From assembly GCA_028753945.1 (NCBI GenBank), contig JAPNXP010000012.1:372001-436000 (forward strand): a stretch of 64,000 nucleotides of DNA. The letters are read 5' to 3'. Positions 35,947-47,718 of this stretch are shown here, piece by piece. Each line of letters opens with the position of its first letter. Position 1 is the stretch's first letter. The DNA is from Hexactinellida sp. DTS-2022 (Eukaryota; Porifera; Hexactinellida). Below the pieces are notes generated by a model. That model was given only the letters and a program-made list of their open reading frames with translations. It was not told the origin of the DNA and made no database searches. A program made the translations under genes and the position numbers.

Positions 35947-38900
35947 ACAAATCTCTCAGCAGCGACCAATTCTGAGGTCAGTTCAGTCTCTTCTATAGCT
36001 CAGTTTGACCAAGAGGCGGTACAAGAAATTGTCACTCCTTTGTATCATGACGTCATAACGTGGACACATGAGCCAGACTATACAAGATATCTCGTGGTGG
36101 GTGAGTACACATATATATGTATATAACAGACATGCTACTGCTACTCTTATCTAGCTATGAAGCGACCAGTCGGGTATGACAAATTTCTTGTTTCGAATAT
36201 TTCAGTTGGCGACAGTTGCTATACAATTGAGTTCCCACTTCAAACTCTCACGAAACAAACCGAGGCTCAGTACTGCATGTTCTCAGTCCCAACGCCCCAT
36301 GGGGAATGGCTACAGATGGAAGCTGAAGGAAGAAATGAATCTCTAAAAAGGTGATATATCCCCAGTCATTTGAAGCTAATAGTATATACCGTATATACCT
36401 ACTCCAATCCAATTATGTAAAATACGTTTATGTTGCGACAAATTAATCCCCAATTAATTATTAATAGTAAGATTCGGTTTAATTATATTAATTAATTTAA
36501 ATATACATAACGTAATATTAGTCTGAATACCTTTAGTAGAAAAGCTAATCTTGATGCGTCAATCGCTGACAGGAACAAATTCATTATTTAGTCTTGTTGG
36601 TGTTAATTTATTATCGGTATCAATGGCTTAAGGATCGTATTAGTTCCACTTGATACGATTATTATAATCAACGAATTCACAAAGGAAACATAATTTTGCA
36701 ACAATACTCTTAATTAATCAGATTAGTTATAGTATTAATTAATACGCACATCATTTAATTAGATTAGAACAATAGTTGTAATGAATTATTACCAAATACC
36801 TGATCAGATAGTTGACATGACTCATAACTCTGCAGGATATTCTTCGGAATCTCTATTTAAGCTACCAGGTGATCTCTTATCTGCCAGCCGGAAAAACGAC
36901 GTTCCCCTTGTACAACACATATTATCTGTATCTGTCTCAGATATCGATAGACAAGACATTGACGGGTACACAGCGCTGCACCATGCTGTGTCTAACAGTA
37001 ATATCATGCTAGTAGAGCTGTTGCTTAAGAAGGGAGCTGACCCCAATATACGGACTGAAAATGAGTTAAAGACCCCTCTCCATCTATCAATCGATATACA
37101 CCACAGTCACCACTTGTCGCCTACTCTCGATAGTAACAAGATTATGCACATGACGCAACAAAAGCATATTATGATACTCTTGCTTGAGAACGATGCTTAT
37201 CCGTTTTTTACTGACATACATGGAGCGACTTTTTCCTATCTCATTAACACGTTCGCTCTTTCGAAGTTAAAACAATTATTTTGTCTATTTCCTTGGCTAG
37301 CCCCTCCCGCTAAATTGAAGACTTTAGTTGCACAGAAAATAATTATCAATAAACTTGAATCAACAATATTTCCACATATTCCAAAGAAGCTTAAAAATTT
37401 CATTAAATTCCATTCTCCCCTGGCAGAAACACGTCTTCTTACCTTTACAGAAATGCACTCTGCACGCTCAGTGCATTAGTACTCGCATGCTTTGAATATA
37501 CTTTTATACGCAAGACATTCCTATTAGGTTGTACAAATATTTGTAATTTTTGCAACTTTAAATGGTTTCCCAAATAATTAGACTTTTCTAATTGTTTTAA
37601 TTATTTCTTTGTTTATTAATTGCACACTGCACAAAGTGCTAATTGTCATAGGATTTCGTCTAACCTTATACTTGTAGTTATTGCTTATCTTGTTAATTAA
37701 TTAATTTAATTAATTAAGAGCCATTAATCAACCTATTCTCTCCAGATACAGAAAAGAAGATGACTCTGTTGGTTCGCTATCTCTCAGCATTGCAATCCAC
37801 CCTGAGTCTGTTCAGAATGAGATGGACTCGATGCTACACCTCCCTCTACAGAGTATGCACACTAAATCAACCCCCAACGAACAACAAGGATCATCTAACA
37901 TTGTTTTTACAGACACAGAATTATCAATAGATGCCATTATTCACGGTAGTTTACTAATAGCTCTGGTGTTATGATTCTTACTCTGAGTATCTAGGAGCTG
38001 AAACTGTCCCTTTGGAATCTTCTGTAACGCCAGCAACCCGATCTCTTAACCGGAGTGTCACAGAGGTGAGACAGGTCCTATTCAACAGCTGGGGAGACTA
38101 CCCCTTAAAGGCGCTAGACTTATCGTCTCTTCACGCCCCTACGTCAATATCCCTCTCCCACTGCTGGGTGAATGTGAAGCGGGACTTTATGCTAGAAGCT
38201 GGCACCGAGACGGCCCCGCTGGAGGCTGTCCTGAGCGAGATGGCTTATGTATCTGTGTCAGAATCTGACGCACAGAGAGAGGAGGCAATAAGTAAACTGA
38301 GAGATTCACATGAACAAGAGTTAAACAGTATCAAGCTAGAAGCAGAGCAGGGTATGGCATTGTTAATACTGTTCTTATAATTAAACCGATATTTAATGCA
38401 TGCTTTTAGTGGCCGCTACTGCTAGCGAAGAGAAGATGGAACAACTTGATTTTCTCAAAACTAGCAACTCCAACTTTCAGAACGAGTTATTAGAGTTAGC
38501 CTCACAGCTTAAAACACAACAAGAGATGTATGAGAGTAAATTAGAAGATCTCCTGGAGAACCTCAACACTACAAGATCCACGCAGGGCGCCTCTATCAAC
38601 CAACAGACTTATCAGCTGCAAGACAAGCTCCCTCAGCTGCTCGATAAGGCTACCTCTCCTCTTACGAGCGCATTCAACTTAGATGCGCCCGCCTCGCGTA
38701 AGAAGCCCATCGTGGTGTCCTACCCCAAGCCTAACTGGGAGGAGATGGTACAAGGGAACTTCCTGGAGAGACTGGAAGTGTTTGCGGAGTACATGATTAA
38801 GAAACAGACTCACTTACGCGACAAGATCCGAGCACAAGTCAGTCGGGGTATAGAGTTGCAGCTGGCTACCTTGCATAGATTAGCGCCTGTAAATAAATTC

Positions 38901-39263
38901 CAATCGTACTACGATATCTCTGAGGACATTTCCCTCCCTTCCCTATTCATGCCCACCCAGTGCTCTAAGCATTTGGTGTACACCCCGCGTGCCAGGGCAT
39001 ATTTCCATCCATTCGGGTCCAAATCCACCCGCATCAGTCAGGCCCCCACTATTTTCAAGTTTCCACACAAACACAGTTCCTCCATGCGCTCAATGGATCT
39101 CTACGCGATGAGTGAGCACACCAGTCGGGTCGGAGCGTGGAACACCCAGGAGCCTGAGGAGGGGCCTGATGGTGCGTATGTGTATTATAAGCCAGAGACC
39201 CCTGCCCCGCCCCCCAGCACCTCACTGTCCTTCAGACCCTCAACCGCTTCTAGCGTCGCGTAA
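35947..39263 (+). CDS. C2-like/coiled-coil protein, 5' end unresolved
   Basis: I do not recognise the family with confidence. Exons are about 35947..36100, 36155..36350, 37746..37945, 37995..38351 and 38410..39263, all with agreeing phases. An in-frame stop just before 35947 means an earlier first exon is likely. The N-terminal 110 residues are strand-rich and could be a C2-like fold (YDKFLVSNISVGDSCYTIEF, GSLSLSIAIHPESV). A coiled coil follows (about 265-370: AISKLRDSHEQELNSIK, NELLELASQLKTQQEMYESK). The C-terminal 200 residues are basic and aromatic-rich with WEEMVQGNFLERLEVF and YTPRARAYFHPFG, and end in a proline/serine tail. Centrosomal or ciliary C2/coiled-coil proteins such as CCDC33 are possible relatives, but this is only a guess. 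The 1.4-kb intron 36351-37745 contains a nested ankyrin gene. Confidence 0.6.
36781..37479 (+). CDS. Intronless ankyrin-repeat protein with SOCS-box-like tail, nested in an intron
   Basis: This 232-aa single-exon protein lies in an intron of the coiled-coil gene, same strand. Ankyrin repeats occupy about 30-145: DLLSASRKNDVPLVQHIL, then DIDGYTALHHAVSNSNIMLV with ELLLKKGADPNIR, and TPLHLSIDIHHSH. The last 45 residues (LKTLVAQKIIINKL...IPKKLKNFIKF) match the spacing of a SOCS box, a BC-box helix followed by a Pro-containing element. This would make it an ASB-like adaptor for an elongin-cullin ubiquitin ligase. The usual LCR core is LVA here, so elongin binding is uncertain. The start codon follows an AT-rich leader. 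Intronless structure inside an intron suggests a retrocopy. Confidence 0.7.
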   Translation: MNYYQIPDQIVDMTHNSAGYSSESLFKLPGDLLSASRKNDVPLVQHILSVSVSDIDRQDIDGYTALHHAVSNSNIMLVELLLKKGADPNIRTENELKTPLHLSIDIHHSHHLSPTLDSNKIMHMTQQKHIMILLLENDAYPFFTDIHGATFSYLINTFALSKLKQLFCLFPWLAPPAKLKTLVAQKIIINKLESTIFPHIPKKLKNFIKFHSPLAETRLLTFTEMHSARSVH

Positions 39264-39725
39264 CATATCTGCATTTATTTATTTATTTATTTTTATAATT
39301 ATAACTATCCTATTTATTTTATTGTTCATAATAAACACTGTTCCTGGCTAGGACACATAATATTTCTTAACCAGACTTGTCTAGATTTAATATTAAACCT
39401 GTTTGCTTGAAATATAATATAGGAATTTAATTAATATATTGTTTGTTATAATAATGATGTGGTAGAGTTATGGCCCTCCTTTTGACACTCATTATTAATT
39501 AGCTAATCACGAGCTTGTGATTATACAATATTTCTATAGCGTGAACAAATTACTGTCCGGGACTCTATAATCAATATACTTTCTACGATCCCCAGTCCTA
39601 AGCTGTTGCTAAGTACTATATATACACGAATAGCCGATCGATATTCTTAACAGAAACACAGCTTGAATATATTCAGTATTATTATACTATACAACTATAC
39701 TTACTAACTGGATTATTACACGGAG
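39264..39725. other. Intergenic DNA before the PIM-like kinase gene
   Basis: AT-rich with no coding signal. It should hold the kinase promoter and the 3' flank of the coiled-coil gene; AATAAA at 39330 is a candidate poly(A) signal. Confidence 0.4.
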
Positions 39726-42700
39726 ATGTCAAGGCCCAAGGAATTCTGGTAAATATTATCTGTTGTATTATATATTAAAAGGAATTATAATTCCTTGTTG
39801 AGTTATATTTATTTTAATGTTTATTTCTAGCTTGAACGGTACCCAGCTTAACGACAAATATGTCCTTGGGAATGCAATTGGTAAAGGAGGATTTGGGACA
39901 GTTTATGAAGCTTTAAACATTTCTAATCCAGAATTAAAGGTGAGTAACAGTTTTAATTCTAATTAATTATGTTTCCACTGTTTAAGTGGCAGCAAATCTT
40001 GTTCTACAATACTCTAGCTGAGCATCAATTAAATCAAACTGTTAACATTATAATTGGGTATGTCAACTAACAAGTATATATCCATAAATAGTAGTATAAA
40101 TCTACAGTTTATTTGTGTGTAATGGTTAGGAAGTATGTATGGCTAAACTGTTAGCATTGGGTATGTTAACTATACCTAGTAAGGCTAGTATATCCATAAA
40201 TAGTAGTATAAATCTACAGTTTATTTGTGTGTAATGGTTAGGGAATATCATGTATGGTGAATTGGTGATAAATGGTGGCTACCAAACTAACCAAACTAAG
40301 TCACTCAATTATAAAAATGCAACTGGATTATAAGTTATAACTAATAAAATAATTGGATTTAAATAGATTATTGACATTTAGATAACTATACAAGTGATTT
40401 AAGTGTAGAATTTATTCCCTTTCTTTCAGGGTCACAAGAAACAAATGTTCCCATTTTAAGGCTTTGTAGATGTAGAATAATACTATGGAGATATAAATGG
40501 CCTGAAATATTCAAGCCTTTTATTCAATTACACGCGTGATTTAAAGTGATTCATTCTGTCACCATTATAACCAATTACAATGCAATCAGTTGGGTTTCTT
40601 GAATTCGTTTACAACTAGAAGCTCAAAAATACCTTTTGTGATTTAAGGTTCATAGCTTAATTACGATAATAGCAAAGGGTTCGTTTGTACTGTAAATGAA
40701 AAAGACCTGTAATTGTGTAATATTTAGTATACAACCGAACATATCTTGTTTATGTATACTTCTGATAAAAACCAAAGTTCATAACGACTCTATAAAATAG
40801 AGCAAATTAATTCTGGCAAATTTACATCATTCTACCACTTATAATATTTCCGCCCATTTATCTAGTTATCTTGCCTATACGGTGCTATAATTATATCTAA
40901 CGAATAAATTATACAAATTTACCACAACCAAGGCACGAGCTTGTTGAAAGATTGAGATTACAGAGATTTCCTATACGTAGTATTAAAGTTAATTATTCAT
41001 TAGCTCTTGAGCAAATTCTCTAAATCGTCTAATTAATATATGGTTGATATATTAATTTACTAAAACAGCGCAACTAACTGTTTTGTGAACTTCAAAATCT
41101 TACATACGGTAATTTTTGTAATATTTAACTGAACTGTAAACTAGAAAATCACTTTATAACTTTAGTCGCCAGTGTTTTCAGAATTATTGAGTCAACGATA
41201 CACATAGTGGTCTGAGATCACAGTGCCATTTTAATGAGCAGACCATTGTCTACAATATAGATACTAATTAACTACCTCTGGTCTTGTTGAAAATTTCAAA
41301 GTTCCTCCAGACTTGTATAACCAAATTAATATTTATTTTATTTATAGTTTCATAATCAATATGTCCACCGTAACAACAAATTTTACAGTTTTTAGGAAAA
41401 CCTTTGCACAAAATGTATCGTTCGTATTAGAGCCCATTGTATTATTTGGGCTGGAACTTTTCAGAATTTTGTAGCCATTTAATTAATAGATTATGTCAGG
41501 CTCTGCAATATTCCCTAATTTGGGCATAATAAATACAAAAGTTATCTTGCAGGAAAATTCAATGTTGTACTCTTATGTTAGTTACGGTTATACGTTTCTG
41601 CATAGAATCTACATAATGACAAACTTTTGAATAATAGGTAGAAAGTTAATATATCTACGTAACAGAGAAAATAATATTGCATCTGGTGTATAGCTCTCAG
41701 CTCACAAAGTGATTTATTTGATTTTCATTTATGCTCCAATGCTGCTGTTTCTGAAACTACAACTACACGAATCAATTGTTTGCTAATTATAATTATAATT
41801 AGTGTAGATTTGATAAATTAAACTTTAATTATTCGCTTCATAAGTTCGTTCGTTACAAAGTGTACTTTCATTTGATTTTTATGATTATCAATCTCTATCA
41901 CTTTCAAATAATATTATATAATTCTCGTTAGTTTGTAATAATTACCGCTGCATATTCAAAGCAACGCATAATTTGAGGATTAAAAGTTAATTAATAAAAT
42001 TATATTTTTCCACTTTTAATGACTATGTACTTTTCTAGATCGCCATCAAAGCAATTCCAAAGACATCAGTACATCATTGGGAAAAGGTAAGTATTTATTA
42101 AGTTTAGCTAATCTTTACTCTACAGTCTAATTAAATAGTTAGATAATAACCATTCACTGAATAATGGATCAGTTGTATGAGCTATGCTATTGAAATATGG
42201 AAATTGCTGGTTTTCAGGTTTAGCAATTTTATCAGCTGACAGTTAATAAGTATTAACGTAATTATAATTATCGCTATAGATTGGAATTTATTTTACATCT
42301 TCTAAATCTGTTGAGAAATCAGCCATCTGCACCTATTATGTCAATACACTATCGTGGTGTTGTTATAATTGCAAATTGTAATCTTACTTTGACGCATATA
42401 ATGAAAATCTGTTTCTCTATCTTAGACTGATTCAGGAACGTTTCCAATGGAAGTTGTATTACTTGAAAGGTTGAATCACAAAAACATTATTAAAATGAGA
42501 GAAACCTTCGAAGAGGACGATATGTTCTATATTGTAATGGATAGACCGAATGGGAGACACATCGATTTATTCGATTTAATAACGCAAGACAAGTGTCTAG
42601 ACGAAAAGCGGAGTAAGGAAATACTTTTCCAATTAATACACGCGTTACAGTATTGCCAAGATAACGGTGTTTTCCACAGAGATGTAAAGGATGAAAATAT

Positions 42701-44281
42701 CCTCGTCGATTTAGATTCTGGCGAGATTAAACTCATCGATTTTGGCTCTGGAACTTACTTTACAGATCAACCTCTGCTTTCGTTTGAAGGTAAACTTTTA
42801 TTCCTTTTAGGTTGATATATTATGAAAGTTCATATATCAAACAATTAAGTTTACTACCCACGCGCACACACATAATTCAATATACATAGTATATTGCATT
42901 TGTATTTCTTAGTCTATAAACTAATTCGCACCCACTTTACCCACAACTTTATAATAATTTCCTCCAATATAGGTACTCGTGTTTACTCTCCACCTGAATG
43001 GCTCACAAATCACTCTTACCACGCCGAGCAAGCCACTGTCTGGTCTCTGGGGATTCTATTGTTTGATATGCTGCAAGGCGACATACCATTCGATAACAAT
43101 TGTGATATTGCATTTGCTAAGCCCATCTTTTTGAACTCTTGCTCCAAAGGTGAGATTTTAACTGTTATTTAATGTTCTTTAATAGATCAATATTTAATTC
43201 TTTAATATTACTTTATATTACTCCCCCGCTGATGAAATAATTACCACTTTCTTTTAAAAACAACTTAAGTAGAGTTCAAATAATATTTGTGTTTTTCCAC
43301 ATCTGCAAATTACTGATTTGACAATTATTCAATCATATTATATTTCAATCTTCCTCAAAATCTCGTTGAACTCCACGTAAATTTTCCTTCTGTCCTTTCT
43401 ACTTGCATTTACGCAATCGGATTACATAAGTTACCGCACGTATAAAGTTACTTTATTTTATTATTCAACCCGTGTAATCTACCAACAATGGAAGGAATCA
43501 TTTTTTCTGATTATTATCTGATATTTCTTTAATTATGATATTTTGTCTGTCAGCGAATTTGATTGATAAGTTATGACTTCCCATATTCTCTAAATTAGTT
43601 TGAAAGTGTTTTTATCTATTAGATGCTGAAGATCTGATTTTGAAGATGTTGTCGTTACTGCCTGAAGCTAGACCAACCCTCGAGCAGATACTGCGCCACC
43701 CTTTCTTGAAATCACTCTCTCAACAGAGACAAAAACAGCAAATCCCTAAGTCTATTGTTTCAAAAGCTTCTTCTCTGATTAACCAGGTTAGCGTGTGCAT
43801 CCCTACCAGCTCCTCGAAAGCTCCTCTCTACCAACAGGCTAAGGTTAATTTGCTCGCATTGCACAAGCCGGACAAATTAAACATTGTACAGCTTGACACG
43901 AACACTTCAGTGGAAGTCAAATGTACAGTTAAGAACTCTACGGGAACTGACAGCAGCAGAACTAACCAAGAACTTCACACGTGTAAAGTTATTTCTCAAA
44001 ACGAGCCAAATTCGGGACACGCAGTTCTTACAAGAACGTCCTTCGTTCTTAGGAAGAAGAATTCTAACTTAGTTGACTCTAATTTTTCCTACTCACGAGT
44101 GTATAACAACATTGAATTGACTAATTCAAAGTGCAGCAGTCATGACCTGAAATTAAATTTGGAGCAAGTTAGTATTTCTCCAAGATTATCAGCTATTAAA
44201 GAGAAGCAACAAGTAAAGCGACTACCTACTGGGAAACTTAATAACCACCCGTATATTGTAGGTTTAGCCGGGAGAAAATGA
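39726..44281 (+). CDS. PIM-like serine/threonine kinase
   Basis: Model join(39726..39748,39831..39939,42039..42086,42426..42789,42973..43149,43623..44281), 459 aa, phases consistent. The kinase domain (about 15-275) shows the glycine loop GKGGFGTV, VAIK-type Lys in IAIKAIPK, and PMEVVLLERLNHKNI. The hinge region is VMDRPNGRHIDLFDLIT, the catalytic loop is FHRDVKDENIL, then IDFGSGTY. GTRVYSPPEW and TVWSLGILLFDMLQGDIPF follow. DFGSG and the RVYSPPEW activation segment without a phosphoregulated Thr are hallmarks of PIM kinases, which are constitutively active survival/growth kinases. One unusual point is ERPE in the PIM hinge being DRPN here. A 180-residue Ser/Lys/Asn-rich tail of unknown role follows the domain; vertebrate PIMs have almost none. 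The 2.1-kb second intron has a tandem duplication. Confidence 0.88.
40056..40247. repeat. Tandem duplication (about 85-95 bp, two copies) in PIM-like intron 2
   Basis: Both copies contain ATATCCATAAATAGTAGTAT and CTACAGTTTATTTGTGTGTAATGGTTAGG. The second has a few extra bases near its start. No coding role. Confidence 0.7.
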
Positions 44282-45274
44282 GCCCCGGTTTGAATGCATA
44301 CGGCAAACCTTTTTTGAAATTCTTGTATATACATACGCAATTAGTATATACGTGTATATATATATATTAAAATCTTTCAGATTAAGATCTGTTTCAGCCT
44401 TAGACTCTTAATACGCTAATCCGAGATTTTATTTGGCCTTAGTTATTCTATAATCAACTTCATTACTGTAAATATCAAAGATCCACGTTTTCAGTTATTT
44501 CAAGTACAGACACCGGACTATTATTAACTCATTTGATTTGTTGTTACATTATTCAGAATAGCACACATTTATGTACAGGCAATTTATTTATGCACTGCTA
44601 ATTATACCTTGAGATATTTATATTATACGATGGCTATATAAATTGGGCGTTAACGCATACAAATCAAAAATGATGCTTTTGAACTTTATTGGCGAGCAAA
44701 AGTAAATGCAAAATTTCGACTAAAGTATTTGCTCCATTCCAAAAAACTCCATTGCAGAAAGTAATTCACTTTCATGTACAATCTATTGTCTACGGATTTG
44801 TTTAATCGCGACTGCTGTGATTCAATTTGGTTGATTTTATCACTTGTAACCAAAATATTTTAAATAAGATATATTCTCCCAATGAATTTTCGAGAATTGT
44901 AAGATCAGTTCGTTTCTTATTTAATATAACTTTTCAAGTTTTTTATGTAATGCTGCTGTTTGTTAGCTATTAAATCAACTAGGAAGTACAGTTAGTTAGC
45001 CTTTAGGTCAGAACAGTTTTTTCCTCAATTCTACACACGCAATTACACAATCAACAGTTTTTTCCTCAACTTTTCTTTGATTTGTTAACATGGGCTAGAT
45101 CTATATTTGCAATTAATGGACGTGCCAGGTTTGCCGCGCACCAGGTACGGGTTTAAACTTTAAACTGCAACAAGATACTAAATTAATTGCGTTAGCATAT
45201 AAATTATTGCTTTTATTGCGTTAGCATATAATGCTTTAACCTAAACTAGATTATATTACTAAATAAACTGTAGG
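44282..45274. other. Intergenic DNA between the PIM-like kinase and SPATA22-like genes
   Basis: AT-rich, non-coding as far as can be seen. A TATATATATTAAA stretch near 44360 is low complexity. No repeats of note. Confidence 0.4.
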
Positions 45275-46321
45275 ATGTACAACGGTGGTAAGAATGTCAC
45301 TAACCGTTCTAACTTGGGCATGATGCCGGCACCTGCGTATGCGAGCCCGGGTAGGAAACGCATCAGAGAAACCCTATTGCCACCTAGCGACATGTTACCC
45401 AACCATTTCCCCCCGCCCCCCACAATTCCGCAGCCCCCCGTGGTCCGACTGGGATTCAATGCTTATGAGCAGCAGGTCACTCAGAAGCGAGTGAGGTTCA
45501 ATAACGATCCCGCTATGCATCCCGCGTACAGCTATGGAAACGTTGTCCCTGGTCCCGAGGCATACCAGCCAGAATATTACGCACAGCATAACTTAGCGCC
45601 GCAGGAACCCCCCTACCAGCTCCCGCCTCAGAACTACTTCGCTTATAACCAGCCCAGTAGCGCCCAATACCCGGTCCCTTCAATGCTTCCTCACAGCATA
45701 GCTCCTCAGTACAGCGCTACGCCTCAGCCCAGTAGCAACCCCTGCTCCTCTGGCTATCCACACAACTCCGTGCATTATTCCGGTTATAAGCAAATCAAAG
45801 AGAACAGCGATCCCAACATTCCTATGCGTCTAACTACCTCCCTCCCTCCCACTAACGCCGCACAGTCGGAGACGCGAGAGAGCAGAGACCACCAGCTGAG
45901 TCGGGGCCTGCAGCTTATAACAGTTAGTCCCGAGGGGATATCCCGGTGGGTCCCGCTCCTTGAGAGCTTCAATATAATATTTGAGATATACGCCAACTGC
46001 TGCCAGCTGCCGGCCCCCTTCTGTCTCTCGGGAGAGGAGAGCGGCCAGTCCTCAGCCAAGGTGTTCCTCCTCACCAGTCCGCACTCAAAGCAGCTCACAG
46101 GACAGCTTAAGTGCGTCTATTGGGAGCTGGATACGCCCCTACTGTCCATGCAGGCGGACCGAGTGTACAGGGTCATCGGATCGTTTGATGTGCGGAACTC
46201 TTATTTGAAGGTATTCGATGTGAGAGTCGCGAGAATGGACGAGATCACAAACTGGCCTGCCCTGGTGGCTCGATCCAACAGGCTGATTAAGAAAATGCCT
46301 TTCTCCCATAACGAAATATAA
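45275..46321 (+). CDS. SPATA22: SPATA22-like meiotic ssDNA-binding cofactor
   Basis: SPATA22 partners MEIOB and RPA on single-stranded DNA in meiotic recombination. This single open frame gives 348 aa (human 363). The first 200 residues are disordered, rich in Pro, Tyr, Gln and Asn, with many PPxY-like clusters. The C-terminal 140 residues resemble the RPA2-type OB fold of SPATA22: SRWVPLLESFNIIFEIYANC, then KVFLLTSPHSKQL, LKCVYWELDTPLL, ADRVYRVIGSFDVRNSYLKV and FDVRVARMDEITNWPALVA. The C-x-[FY]-x-E-[LI]-D then RV-x-R-x-[IV]-G pattern is what I recognise. A TAG just before the ATG could be a splice acceptor, so a 5' non-coding exon is possible. Other RPA32-like OB proteins are alternatives. 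Confidence 0.75.
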   Translation: MYNGGKNVTNRSNLGMMPAPAYASPGRKRIRETLLPPSDMLPNHFPPPPTIPQPPVVRLGFNAYEQQVTQKRVRFNNDPAMHPAYSYGNVVPGPEAYQPEYYAQHNLAPQEPPYQLPPQNYFAYNQPSSAQYPVPSMLPHSIAPQYSATPQPSSNPCSSGYPHNSVHYSGYKQIKENSDPNIPMRLTTSLPPTNAAQSETRESRDHQLSRGLQLITVSPEGISRWVPLLESFNIIFEIYANCCQLPAPFCLSGEESGQSSAKVFLLTSPHSKQLTGQLKCVYWELDTPLLSMQADRVYRVIGSFDVRNSYLKVFDVRVARMDEITNWPALVARSNRLIKKMPFSHNEI

Positions 46322-47044
46322 CTTAGGTAACTCATGCGAATGTATTGTATATTTAAATCAATTTCTTCCGAAAGCAAAGCTCGTAGGCGCAACACTAATT
46401 ATATTGCATTTATCCGCTCATTCGAACATATAATTATCCATGAATTATCACATCAATTGCTTTTTATCTCAGTGTGTAGCTTCAGTAAATGTATGTAGTA
46501 TGTACTCGTTTGTGGACTCTAGGTGATTGAATATTAACTGTTGAAGATATTACTTGCTTTTGACTAATTTCAAGGGAAATGTTGACTGTGGAGAGCATAC
46601 TATGTTAAGTGTCTTTTTCAAATGAAATAAAAAGTTTGTTGGCACTCACTGTCTCAATTTGCTTTTAATTAAGTTCAGACAAATTTTGAAAGGTGTTAGA
46701 AAGTGTCCAAAATTTGTTAATCAAAAATCGTAACCCCAGGTGCAAATTAGACGGTCACATCGCACCTACATGCCAAGTTTCAGCCCATCAAATAGGAAGC
46801 TCTGGCTAGGGCACCGTCTAAGGAGAAATAAAATAAAAATCCAAAATTGTAGCCTGTGCCGACGCATTTCCCTTTGGAGGCACTACATTTGGTGGTTGGG
46901 TAACTAGTAGTGCCTCCAAAGGGAAATACTTTCTTTATACACAAAGTTAAATTTAGAGCCGGACTCTAATATAGCATATTTTTGAACAAATTTAACTTGC
47001 ATTAGTAAGACCTTACTTGTATTGTGTATGAAGCAGTTAAATAG
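46322..47044. other. Intergenic DNA with a perfect hairpin
   Basis: AATAAA near 46626 is a candidate poly(A) signal of the SPATA22-like gene. A 21-bp perfect inverted repeat lies at 46866-46927. The rest shows no coding signal. Confidence 0.5.
46866..46927. repeat. Perfect 21-bp stem, 20-nt loop hairpin
   Basis: Arms 46866-46886 (ATTTCCCTTTGGAGGCACTAC) and its exact complement 46907-46927. Size and loop resemble a small-RNA precursor or a tiny inverted-repeat element; there is no expression evidence. Confidence 0.6.
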
Positions 47045-47283
47045 ATGGCAAGTGTGGGGGAGCACAAGAATACTAATTCTCAGACATTCCTACGAGCTAG
47101 TCCCTCCATTTCGGACTCCGACTCTCTCTCCCGAGACCAGACTGCCAGTCTCAGCACGCACTCTCTCCCCTCCCTGCACATTCCGTGGGGCGGGGTGCCG
47201 CTGGCTTATAAGCAGCATAACGAGATGGACTGGAGGTATGGTAACAGGTCGATTCTAAAAGCATATCGGGGGGCGAACATCGT
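47045..47283 (+). CDS. Probable orphan 5' exon, Ser-rich
   Basis: An ATG at 47045 opens about 80 codons with the GC-rich third positions typical of exons here. The product starts MASVGEHKNTNSQTFLRASP, is Ser-rich, and has SLPSLHIPWGGVPLAYKQHN and EMDWRYG. Donor-like sites lie after TATG (about 47239) and after AACATC (GTATGT, about 47284). I could not join it in phase to the next + strand exon of the F-box gene near 49.5 kb. It may be that gene's first exon through a small missed exon, or a separate short gene. No domain is recognised. Confidence 0.4.
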
Positions 47284-47284
47284 A

Positions 47285-47718
47285 TGTTCTCGTTAGGATG
47301 AAAAGCGTCAGTATGCAGTAATTATAACACAATGTTAATCTAAGTATACATGGATTGCATAGGCGAGCGTAGCGAGCGAGAGGAAATTTTGGGAGAAGAG
47401 GATTTTCAAATATCATTGAATATTATTACTAAATAAATTTAAGACAACAATATTTTACTGATTTACGGAGATTAAAATATGAGGTGCACGGAATATTTTT
47501 TTTGGGGGGGCCCTTGCATGGTAATCCCTAGTGTTACTAAATCCATTATTAACCATGAATTAGCATATTTTATTATATAGTAGTATAATATCATAATTAA
47601 TGTTATTCAAACTTAATTGTAATTAAGAAAATATAATATAATATACTATAATTATACTAGGGATATAAAGTAAGCCTAGAGCCAGGGAGTGTGAGGTGGT
47701 AATCTCTTAAGAATCACA
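47285..47718. other. AT-rich DNA with a GCGAGCG motif
   Basis: GGCGAGCGTAGCGAGCGAGAGGAAATTTTGGG near 47361 is a repeat-like motif also seen in part at 62857. A run GGGGGGG near 47503 is low complexity. No gene is seen. Confidence 0.45.
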
